Source: Caryophanales bacterium
GTDB lineage: Bacteria; Bacillota_I; Bacilli_A; RFN20; CAG-449
DNA length: 33,858 nucleotides
Direction: 5' to 3'
Assembly (NCBI GenBank): GCA_029006735.1
Contig: JAQXGN010000057.1
Span: 1-33,858 of the forward strand
Below the pieces are notes generated by a model. That model saw only the letters and a program-made list of their open reading frames with translations, ran no database searches and was not told where the DNA came from. Below, piece by piece: positions 15,127-22,903 of the stretch; position 1 is the first letter of the stretch; every line of letters starts with the position of its first letter. Position numbers and translations under genes: made by a program.

Positions 15127-15600
15127 ATGAAAAAAGTATCAAAAACAATCTTAATTATTATGGCATTAGCAGCTGCATCTATGCTCTTTTATTTCTTATT
15201 ACCTACATTTTGGATTCCACAACACAAAACAGCGATTATGGGTTGGACTTCAATTTTTGGAGGGGTATTAAAAAATTATAACGATGGCGCTTCCGTTCAT
15301 TATTCAGTTGGAAATATAGTTACATTATTCCTTCCATTAATTACTATTTTATTTGCTTATGTTGGAAGAAATCAAAGATCAACATTCTTCTTTACATTCT
15401 GTTTGTGCGTTGCATCTTGTGTATTATTTGGATTATCAAGAAAATTCTTCTTAAATTCATTTAATACTGGAATTTATGGAATTCATTCTGCAGTATTATT
15501 TGTAGGTCCATACTTTAGTATAGTAATCAGTGCACTCGGTGCTTGTGTTTCATTGTTTGGATTATTCTATAAACCAAACACTAGATTATCAAGACGTTAA
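15127..15600 (+). CDS. Small four-helix membrane protein of unknown function
   Basis: A 157-residue protein with four predicted membrane helices (about 8-27, 62-80, 87-105 and 124-147) and a short basic C-terminus. Short extracytoplasmic loops contain GWTSIFGGVLKNYNDGA. No family recognised. The start follows GAAAGGA with a good spacing, and the transcript has a leader of about 75 bases with an inverted repeat. A bidirectional terminator follows. Confidence 0.75.
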   Translation: MKKVSKTILIIMALAAASMLFYFLLPTFWIPQHKTAIMGWTSIFGGVLKNYNDGASVHYSVGNIVTLFLPLITILFAYVGRNQRSTFFFTFCLCVASCVLFGLSRKFFLNSFNTGIYGIHSAVLFVGPYFSIVISALGACVSLFGLFYKPNTRLSRR

Positions 15601-15623
15601 TACAAAAATATAAACAAATTACT

Positions 15624-15657
15624 AAAAGTTAATATCATAAATATGGTATTAACTTTT
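15624..15657. terminator. Bidirectional terminator shared by convergent genes
   Basis: AAAAGTTAATATCATA (15624-15639) pairs with TATGGTATTAACTTTT (15642-15657) with one wobble position; A-tract and T-tract on either side let it work on both strands. Its right end touches the stop codon of the minus-strand gene. Confidence 0.85.
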
Positions 15658-16073
15658 TAATTTACCAAATAGTCTATAATTTGGATAATCTCTTTTAAAT
15701 TTCTCATTATTTTATCGCTTAATAAAATTATTTTCATTAATTCTTGACGATATATTGTACTACTTAACATCTTAAAAAACATCATGGAATCATTTAAATA
15801 AAAAATTGTTCGTGACATATACTTTTTGATTAAAAGTATATTCTCATTAGAATAATATCCTTCTTTATATTGATTATTAAGTTTTGATTTTGATTCTTTA
15901 AACAATTGTTTTGCTGTATTAAAACTTTTTCTACTATTAATTAATTGATTTGAATTAACAATAGCTTCTTTTTCTATAAAGCTATTAATATCATTACTTA
16001 ATTGCTTAAATAGCTCTAAGGAGGCTTCAAATAACCATTTAGTTTTTGATAATATCCGATAATTATTATTCAT
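15657..16073 (-). CDS. Small helical protein, third gene of the MurA-like operon
   Basis: A 138-residue protein, almost wholly predicted alpha-helix, rich in Asn, Ser, Lys and Ile, with several heptad-like stretches (ELFKQLSNDINSFIEKE; KKYMSRTIFYLNDSMMFFKM). No signal peptide and no clear membrane helix. I do not recognise the family. The ATG overlaps the stop of the lipoprotein gene by 8 bases and there is no close Shine-Dalgarno sequence, so translation is probably coupled to the upstream gene. This suggests that its amount is tied to that of the lipoprotein and the MurA-like enzyme. Confidence 0.7.
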   Translation of the reverse strand: MNNNYRILSKTKWLFEASLELFKQLSNDINSFIEKEAIVNSNQLINSRKSFNTAKQLFKESKSKLNNQYKEGYYSNENILLIKKYMSRTIFYLNDSMMFFKMLSSTIYRQELMKIILLSDKIMRNLKEIIQIIDYLVN

Positions 16074-16656
16074 AAATCATTTTAAAAATATATTCTCCAC
16101 CTTGATCTATAATTTTATCGTCTTTAATATATTCGTTTATAGAAGAAAGGTCTATTACTCTACAAGAGAAATCCGCAGCAATAGAACATATTTCTTTATT
16201 ATAATCTCTTAAGTATGAATCATAAAAAGAGTCATTTGAATAGTTAATAATTGGAATAATATTTATTTTAGAATTATAGTTTTGCAATGATTCTACAATA
16301 TGAAAATAATAATATGAAAGTAACTCTAGGTTTAATTCGTACTGATCTTGAATTATCTCTATTCCTTTATTAGATATAGAAAACGAATTAATAAAATCAT
16401 AAAAACCAAAGCATAAAGTAATCGATGTTGAGGATAATAAATATTTATTCAATTCTACATCTTTTTCTAAATTACTAATTATTCGATAAACAATTGATCC
16501 ATTGGCCTTTGTAAAAGAAAAATCTTTTGTAATTCCATTTTTATAAAAAGTATCAGGCAGAATATCTCCAATATATACATCATTATTCTTTTTACATCCA
16601 CAAAAAGACAATAATAGTCCCATCAATAGAAAAATACTAATCTTCTTTCTCATCAT
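16066..16656 (-). CDS. Lipoprotein with a degenerate SGNH-hydrolase-like pattern
   Basis: A 196-residue protein starting MMRKKISIFLLMGLLLSFCGC: a signal peptide with a lipobox, probably lipidated at C21 (alternatively C19). The track start at 16674 is a TTG upstream of the GGAG ribosome binding site and is rejected. The mature part follows the order of an SGNH/GDSL esterase: VYIGDILPD where block I GDS would be (Ser replaced by Ile), TLCFGFYDF where block III GxND would be, an INIIPIINYSND strand, RVIDLSSINEYI, and IIDQGGEYIF where block V DxxH would be. The catalytic Ser and His are thus missing. The fold is my inference. It overlaps the MurA-like gene by 20 bases and the helical gene by 8. 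Confidence 0.7.
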   Translation of the reverse strand: MMRKKISIFLLMGLLLSFCGCKKNNDVYIGDILPDTFYKNGITKDFSFTKANGSIVYRIISNLEKDVELNKYLLSSTSITLCFGFYDFINSFSISNKGIEIIQDQYELNLELLSYYYFHIVESLQNYNSKINIIPIINYSNDSFYDSYLRDYNKEICSIAADFSCRVIDLSSINEYIKDDKIIDQGGEYIFKMIYE

Positions 16657-17893
16657 TATTCTCCAATATATCAATTTTACAATTTAAAGAGATTAACTTA
16701 TCAATCAAATCCTCGTATCCTCTTTGAAGATGCTCTATTCCATAAATATAAAATACCCCATTATGAGTTAAAGCATAGAATAAATACGCCATAGTATCTC
16801 TTAAATTCGTTCCATAAAAAATACGATTGTCTATCTCAAAAGAACAAAAATAATATGCATCATCTTTCTCTTCTTTAATCATTTTTGAATATTCTTTTAA
16901 TGCTGTAATCCTTGATGGATAAATCTTATCAGAAGCCCAGAACTCTTTTTTATTCAATATCAAAAAAGATATTAAAATTGGACCTATATCAGTAGATAAA
17001 TTAGGGTAATTATCAAATGAATATATCTCTAATTCATCAATAGATTCTTTAAAAGAATAGACAATATCTTTATCAATGAATATATCTTTTTTAAAAAGCG
17101 ATGTCATTGCTTTATGTTCTAGTGAATTAAATCCAATCAAAACGATATTGCCTAAAGCTTTAGATAGCAAATAAAAAGTCTCAGCTTCTATCCTATCAGA
17201 ATTAATGGAATAATCTATTGGATAAATATCGTTTTTTTCGTTAAAACTAAGGTAATTTTCATGGATATTAATAGAATAACCACATTGTTTTAAATAAGAA
17301 ATTACATGCATTACTTCTGGCTCATTGGAATAGTTATATAGTTTACTTTCCTTTTTACATTTTACTCCAAGAAAGATTGCATTTATCGTCGCTCCAAATG
17401 ACTTTTTCTCTAATGTATATTCACAAGCTTTGATTTCACTAATATCAACTTTTATACAATTATTATTGAAATGATAATCTCCACCAAATGACTTAATTAA
17501 GTTTAGGTGATAATCAATTGGTCTAGAAGTAAAATTGCACCCACCAGGGAAAGAATATTCAATTGAAGTATTTTTATTAAGCAAAGCAAAAAGTACGTAG
17601 TATGAGGCTCTAATTTGCGATATTTGGGTGATAGTTAAAGGCTTAATTATTACTTCTCTAGTATCAATTATCACTAACTCTTTTTTTCTTTCTATTTTAA
17701 CATTTAAATACTCTAATATTTCAAGCAATTTATTTACATCCAATATATTTGGAACATTATAAAAATGATAAATATCCTTTTTTAATAAAGTCGAAGAGAT
17801 TATTGGCAAAGCTTCATTCTTCGAACCAGATATTTTAATCACTCCATCAATTTTTCTATTTCCAATAACTCTTAAACATGTATTTTTATTCAT
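16637..17893 (-). CDS. Divergent UDP-N-acetylglucosamine 1-carboxyvinyltransferase (MurA family)
   Basis: MurA transfers enolpyruvate from PEP to UDP-GlcNAc, the first committed step of peptidoglycan synthesis. The 418-residue protein is strongly divergent but keeps the active site. K25-N26 lie in ISGSKNEALP; R95 in QIRAS; the PEP-reactive Cys C119 and R124 in FPGGCNFTSRPIDYH; then SFGAT (165-169), D302 in LSTDIG, R328, R365 and R391 (HLQRGYE). Length is normal. The ATG has no Shine-Dalgarno sequence and a -10-like TAAAAT is 5 bases upstream, so the mRNA may be leaderless. It heads an overlapping operon with a lipoprotein and a helical protein rather than with cell-wall genes. It may be a second MurA or have a specialised role. 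Confidence 0.88.
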   Translation of the reverse strand: MNKNTCLRVIGNRKIDGVIKISGSKNEALPIISSTLLKKDIYHFYNVPNILDVNKLLEILEYLNVKIERKKELVIIDTREVIIKPLTITQISQIRASYYVLFALLNKNTSIEYSFPGGCNFTSRPIDYHLNLIKSFGGDYHFNNNCIKVDISEIKACEYTLEKKSFGATINAIFLGVKCKKESKLYNYSNEPEVMHVISYLKQCGYSINIHENYLSFNEKNDIYPIDYSINSDRIEAETFYLLSKALGNIVLIGFNSLEHKAMTSLFKKDIFIDKDIVYSFKESIDELEIYSFDNYPNLSTDIGPILISFLILNKKEFWASDKIYPSRITALKEYSKMIKEEKDDAYYFCSFEIDNRIFYGTNLRDTMAYLFYALTHNGVFYIYGIEHLQRGYEDLIDKLISLNCKIDILENNDEKED

Positions 17894-17929
17894 ATTTAAT
17901 TTTATGAAATAGATTTATATTAATTACAA

Positions 17930-17965
17930 AAAACTTCAAATAGTCTTATGACTAAATGAAGTTTT
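17930..17965 (-). terminator. Terminator of the glycosyltransferase gene
   Basis: AAAACTTCA and TGAAGTTTT form the outer stem, TAGTC/GACTA the inner one, and the minus strand continues into six T. It lies only 8 bases past the stop and 37 bases before the MurA-like gene start. Confidence 0.88.
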
Positions 17966-17972
17966 ATTTAAC

Positions 17973-18923
17973 TCATCTTTTTTCAATATATTCATCAACA
18001 ATATAAACGGGTCTATCTTGTGATTCTATCATTATTCTACCAATATACATTCCCATTATTCCTAAAACAAATAGAATTACTCCTAAAGAGAAGAATATAC
18101 TGATTAATATATAAAATAATGAATAATTAAACTGACCAATTACTCCAGAAATATGACACATATGGAAAATAAAATTAACTATGAATAAGAATGCATTTAT
18201 TCCCATTAATCCAATACCAATAACAAATGGGTATCGTAATGGTTCAATTGAACTTGAACAAATTGAGTCACCTGCCAAATGGAACATTGATTTATAATTG
18301 TAATGCGTTTTGCCTTTAGGTCTTTCTTGCCTTACAAACTCAACTTCTGTTGTTTTAAATCCGGCGAAAGGAACTTCAACTCTAAATACTCTATTTTTTT
18401 CTGGTAATTTATTAATTTCATCCACGACTCTTCTATCCATTAGTCGATAATTACCTACATTTTCAGGAACTTTAATTTTTCCTGATAATTTTTTAATTAC
18501 CTTATAGAATGCAGCAGCAGTATTACGTTTCATAAATGAATCTTTTTGACGATCTACTCTTTTTCCATTTACTACTAAATATCCTTCTTCATATTTCTTC
18601 AACATATCTTTCATAACTTCTGGTGGATCTTGTAAATCTGCATCCATAACGATCATTACATCGCCTTTTGCATATGCAAAGCCTGCTGCAACGGCTGCTT
18701 CATGGCCAAAGTTTCTTGAAAAAGAAACTAAATTTATATTATCTTGTTTCTTTTGATATTCTTTTAATATTGATAAAGTATTGTCCTTACTCCCATCATT
18801 AACTAAGACATATTCAAATTGATATCCTTCAATTTCATTTATTACCTTATTTAAAGTCTCAAAAAATAAAGGAATCATTTCTTCTTCGTTATACATAGGA
18901 ACAATTAAAGAGACTGTTTTCAT
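17973..18923 (-). CDS. GtrB-type family 2 glycosyltransferase
   Basis: A 316-residue membrane-bound glycosyltransferase. The GT-A domain (1-220) has the nucleotide-sugar site VPMYNEEE, VNDGSKDNT and the metal-binding MDADLQDPPE (about 92-101), followed by NVGNYRLMDRRVV and the RQERPKGKTHYNY loop. Two C-terminal membrane helices follow (about 231-255 and 265-295). This is the GtrB/YkoT/DPM1-like layout that loads a sugar onto undecaprenyl phosphate. The acceptor and product are inferred. The start follows GGAGG, and an extended -10 (TGA-TATAAT, 18957-18952) gives a short leader. It is transcribed alone and ends in a strong terminator. Confidence 0.9.
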   Translation of the reverse strand: MKTVSLIVPMYNEEEMIPLFFETLNKVINEIEGYQFEYVLVNDGSKDNTLSILKEYQKKQDNINLVSFSRNFGHEAAVAAGFAYAKGDVMIVMDADLQDPPEVMKDMLKKYEEGYLVVNGKRVDRQKDSFMKRNTAAAFYKVIKKLSGKIKVPENVGNYRLMDRRVVDEINKLPEKNRVFRVEVPFAGFKTTEVEFVRQERPKGKTHYNYKSMFHLAGDSICSSSIEPLRYPFVIGIGLMGINAFLFIVNFIFHMCHISGVIGQFNYSLFYILISIFFSLGVILFVLGIMGMYIGRIMIESQDRPVYIVDEYIEKR

Positions 18924-18951
18924 AATGAATTTTCCTCCAAAATATAATATT

Positions 18952-18957
18952 ATTATA
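18952..18957 (-). promoter_or_regulatory. Extended -10 promoter of the glycosyltransferase gene
   Basis: TATAAT preceded by TGA on the minus strand, 28 bases before the ATG; no good -35. Confidence 0.55.
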
Positions 18958-18978
18958 TCACCATAAAAACCAGTTAAG

Positions 18979-19007
18979 AAAGAGACAATTTACACAATCT
19001 CTTTTTT
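18979..19007 (+). terminator. Terminator-like hairpin in a divergent intergenic region
   Basis: AAAGAGA (18979-18985) and TCTCTTT (18998-19004), followed by a short T-run on the plus strand. No plus-strand gene ends here, so its purpose is unclear. Confidence 0.35.
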
Positions 19008-19070
19008 ATTTACATATATTTTTTTTCAAAACAATTTATGATAAAATAATACTTAATGATAGGTGGACAT

Positions 19071-22000
19071 ATGGTTGAGAATAATACACTTAAAAACTGG
19101 ATAACAAAATTTGAAAGTGAATTAGCAAATTCACCACTTATTAACATTAATACCCCTGCTTCAATGATAAGAATCATGGAAGATGATTTTATTGTGCTTT
19201 TTAATAATTTATTAAGTGGTAAAAAATATAAAATAGCAAACTTGGACACTGCAGATTCTCTTATTGATTCAATCAATAAATATAGAATGGACAATAAAAA
19301 TGAATATGAAACATTCACCGAATTTTTTCAAGAAAAGCAAAATGAAATACTAAAGAATATTAAGGACGCAAACGATAAATCAATAGAGTTAAAATCAGTT
19401 GGAAATGCTTTTTTATGTTTCGGAATATTAAGATATTCACTTGATCCATTTAAAGGAGAAACAAATAAGGCACCATTAGTATTATTACCAATTGAGATAG
19501 GTTTTGACGAAAAAACAAGCAATTATTATATAAGTTCTCCTTCGAAAGAAATCATATTAAACGATCCACTTATTGACAAATTAAAAGCAAAACGAAAAGT
19601 GGATTTATCATATCCGCTAGATTCAACTTTTTCTATTAGTGATTATATTTATAATGTTAGTATTCGTGTTAGACCTTTGAATTGGACCGTAATTAATTAC
19701 AATATTATTACTACATTAGATGTTTATTCTTATTATAGTTTAAAAGATATTTTAGCTAACAAAGATAAAATATCCGAGAAAGATATTATTAAAAAGATAT
19801 CTTATTTAAATTCCGAATTCTTACAATTCAATAAGTCAAAAGGATCTCCTCTTGATAGTAAGTATCTTTCTGTATTAGAGATGAATAATGATGAATTCCA
19901 CTTATTAAAAAAAGTGGCAAATAAAGAACCTTTATTAATTAAACCAACTAACGATATGAATAAAAATCATATCATTTCAAATATTATCTTGTCATATTTA
20001 TTGAATAACCAAAAAATACTTGTCGTATATTCAAATAAAGATGAAAAAGAAAACACATTAAATTATATAAAAAAGCAAGGTTATGATCGTTTTGTATTAG
20101 ACCTTGACATGAATAATATTGATAAGCAAGCTTTAATAATTGATTTAATTAATTATAATCAATATACTTCGTACAAAAATACAAACAATATAAATTTATT
20201 AAACGATACTGTAAAAAACTATTATGATTATAAAAACACATTTAAGAATTTATTAAATGGATTAAGAACAAAAGATAATAGTTTAAAAATATCTATTAAT
20301 AAAGCAATTAATCAATATTATAAACTTTATGACTATCCAACATTAAATATAAATATTCCGGATGCAAACAGATTCACACCAGAAATACTTTCAAGATATA
20401 TCCAATCAATTAGAGATTTTTCAAATTCTATTTCGAACTTAAATTGTCCAATTAAAGAACATCCTTTTTATGGCTTGTTTAGAAACAAACTAGACCAAGA
20501 AGATTATAAAAAAATCAAGAAATCTTGTGCTGAGTTATCCACATATTTAGAAGATATTCAAACTCTAATTAAACTAGGTTATAAGAACTACAGCTTACCT
20601 TATCCAACCAATTTAAAAGAATTAAAAGCAACTTTAAATATCCTTACATTTGCAAGTGAATATAAAGAAAAACTTGAATGGATTAATATTGATAATTTAG
20701 ACGCTATCTATGATAAATTAGTCGAATTAAAAGATAATATTACTAATCTAAAGCAAACGCATGATAATCTAGTAAACAAATATACAAGAAAGATTGATTT
20801 TGTTACTGAAGACATTATTGATGGGTGTTTTAGCGAAAAACTAGCGAATAAATCTAAAAAGAAAATACGCACATTATTAGCAAAAAACTTTAATTCAGAA
20901 GAATTAAATACAGTTATTGATTCATTACATGTATATTATAATTCTCTTCAATTAAATAAAGAAGAATACAATTCAATTGATACTTGTTTTACATATTATT
21001 TAGATACAAGTAATCTTTCAGAACTACGTCATCATATAAACTTAATTAACACATTTAAGAACAATTTTAAATATATAAGTAAAAAAGATAATTTTGATAT
21101 TCATAAATTTATGAACATCCATAATAGACACGATTTACTTCTTTTAAGGCGAGCTTTACAAACTATTTATAATTGTATACTCCGAAACGTTAATATAATC
21201 CAACCATATTTTAACGCTAATGATTTTGATTTTGGTGTCTATAATTTTGTTCTTTTCCAAAAGAAAGCAGATGTTATTAGTAAGAATTTTAATAAAATAA
21301 ATGACTATACTAGCTTCCTTATTGAATCTCATAAAGTTAATAAACTAGTGAAAAATTTAGAAAGTGAACTATTAAGAATTGATGATTCATCAAAATATGA
21401 AAACTCCTTCTTAAAAGCTTATTATAAACAATTCATCTTTCAATCAATCAACACTAATGCTATTTTAAAAAAAGCAAATAAAGAAGATTTGATTTCAATT
21501 TTAAACAACTTTTCTTCTAGTGATGAAAAAAGAAAGGAAATCATTAATAACATAATCATCGAATATTTTAATCGTTATTTACATAAAAAGGTTGCAACAC
21601 TTAAGAAAGAAGAAAGTGGTGAATTAATATCCCTCTTAAAAAAGGGAAATACTCCTCTATCTTTAAAATCTATTGTTAAGTATGAAAAGAATACAATCTT
21701 TAATTTAAAACCATGTGTGTTTGTACCATACAATAACTTAAGTTATTTATTAAACGATAATGAATATGATGCTATATTATATTGTTCCAATAATACGATG
21801 ACAATGAATGATGTTTTATCCTCAATCTATAGAGGGAAAAATATTATGGTTATCAGTAATGAATACAACGTTTCTATTAATGAGAATAATATGCCATCAA
21901 GCACAGATAATTTTATTTCTAATGTAAAAACTATTTATCCAGAAATCTATTGTGAAGTTGAAGAAGAATACCAACCTTTAAGAGGTAACTTTATTGATGT

Positions 22001-22856
22001 TTATTTAAAACAATCAATTTATAAACAATTAGTCAATAAAGGATTTGATGTTTTTATAGATAAAATCATTGAAGGATATTCTATTGATTTATTAGTTCGA
22101 ATAAAAAATACAAGATCATCTGTAGCAGTAGTTATTGATCATTTATCATATAATTCTCCAGAAGTTGCTTCTCGCAACTTACAAATCGAAAATAGCATAT
22201 TAACCACACTTGGTTTATTTGAATATAGAATCTTCCCATCCGATTATATATTAAATGAAGAAACCGAATTAAATAGACTAATAGATTATATTGTTGAAAA
22301 ATCAGAAATGGTACCAGAGATTAATAAGAAAGTGGAAAGGGTATTATTAATGGATTATCTATTCCCTAAATATATTGATCCTCATTTTGTTTACTATAGT
22401 ATTGATAAAAAAACAACAAAGCCATTAGACTTAGTAAAAGAAGTAATTATAAAATGTGCACCTATAAGTGTTGAAGAATTATCAGTAGTAATGAAAGAAA
22501 ATAGCGTAGATTTAGCGAAAAAACTTATATCAAATGGCGACATTGAATTACATGATAATTTCTACTTTGTTCCAAATCAAAAAATATGTTTTAGAAGAAT
22601 AGAAAGAAATGCAAATATTTATAGACCTTTAAAATATGTATCCAATAGAGAAATATACGATGCAATATTTAAAGTTGTAAATCATCTTGCATCTATTTCT
22701 AAAGACACACTTATCAAAATGATTTTATTATCATTAGGTTATAAAAAGATTAATCATACTCTTTATGATAAAATAGATGATTGCATTAAATTCCTATTAA
22801 TTCAAAGAATCATCTTTATTGAAGACGATATTCTATATAGAGATTTTGAAAACTAA
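19071..22856 (+). CDS. Giant DUF4011/helicase/DUF3320-type protein with erased catalytic motifs
   Basis: A 1261-residue protein; ATG at 19071 follows AGGTGG, while the track start at 19056 lies upstream of that site. The order is that of the large DUF4011 superfamily-1 helicases: DUF4011-like start (LKNWITKFESELANSPL; GILRYSL...APLVLLPIEIGF, 110-145); a P-loop region; a long helical insert (about 350-870); a Walker B region; a Vsr/PD-(D/E)XK-like domain (about 960-1080); and a DUF3320-like tail (about 1110-1261). Where GPPGTGKSQT is expected it reads KPTNDMNKN (about 291-299); where a DEASQ box follows FDvViF it reads YDAILYCSNNT (about 898). Only about 60 residues separate this from the nuclease-like domain, so the second RecA domain is missing. 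The frame is intact. Confidence 0.78.
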   Translation: MVENNTLKNWITKFESELANSPLININTPASMIRIMEDDFIVLFNNLLSGKKYKIANLDTADSLIDSINKYRMDNKNEYETFTEFFQEKQNEILKNIKDANDKSIELKSVGNAFLCFGILRYSLDPFKGETNKAPLVLLPIEIGFDEKTSNYYISSPSKEIILNDPLIDKLKAKRKVDLSYPLDSTFSISDYIYNVSIRVRPLNWTVINYNIITTLDVYSYYSLKDILANKDKISEKDIIKKISYLNSEFLQFNKSKGSPLDSKYLSVLEMNNDEFHLLKKVANKEPLLIKPTNDMNKNHIISNIILSYLLNNQKILVVYSNKDEKENTLNYIKKQGYDRFVLDLDMNNIDKQALIIDLINYNQYTSYKNTNNINLLNDTVKNYYDYKNTFKNLLNGLRTKDNSLKISINKAINQYYKLYDYPTLNINIPDANRFTPEILSRYIQSIRDFSNSISNLNCPIKEHPFYGLFRNKLDQEDYKKIKKSCAELSTYLEDIQTLIKLGYKNYSLPYPTNLKELKATLNILTFASEYKEKLEWINIDNLDAIYDKLVELKDNITNLKQTHDNLVNKYTRKIDFVTEDIIDGCFSEKLANKSKKKIRTLLAKNFNSEELNTVIDSLHVYYNSLQLNKEEYNSIDTCFTYYLDTSNLSELRHHINLINTFKNNFKYISKKDNFDIHKFMNIHNRHDLLLLRRALQTIYNCILRNVNIIQPYFNANDFDFGVYNFVLFQKKADVISKNFNKINDYTSFLIESHKVNKLVKNLESELLRIDDSSKYENSFLKAYYKQFIFQSINTNAILKKANKEDLISILNNFSSSDEKRKEIINNIIIEYFNRYLHKKVATLKKEESGELISLLKKGNTPLSLKSIVKYEKNTIFNLKPCVFVPYNNLSYLLNDNEYDAILYCSNNTMTMNDVLSSIYRGKNIMVISNEYNVSINENNMPSSTDNFISNVKTIYPEIYCEVEEEYQPLRGNFIDVYLKQSIYKQLVNKGFDVFIDKIIEGYSIDLLVRIKNTRSSVAVVIDHLSYNSPEVASRNLQIENSILTTLGLFEYRIFPSDYILNEETELNRLIDYIVEKSEMVPEINKKVERVLLMDYLFPKYIDPHFVYYSIDKKTTKPLDLVKEVIIKCAPISVEELSVVMKENSVDLAKKLISNGDIELHDNFYFVPNQKICFRRIERNANIYRPLKYVSNREIYDAIFKVVNHLASISKDTLIKMILLSLGYKKINHTLYDKIDDCIKFLLIQRIIFIEDDILYRDFEN

Positions 22857-22877
22857 AAACTAGATAATTTATAAAAG

Positions 22878-22903
22878 CCTATAAACCCCGTTTATAGGTT
22901 TTT
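22878..22903 (+). terminator. Terminator of the giant gene, inside the 3' end of the ATPase gene
   Basis: CCTATAAAC-CCC-GTTTATAGG is a perfect 9-bp stem followed by five T. It is 21 bases past the plus-strand stop, and its sequence also encodes the last residues and stop of the convergent P-type ATPase. Confidence 0.9.
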
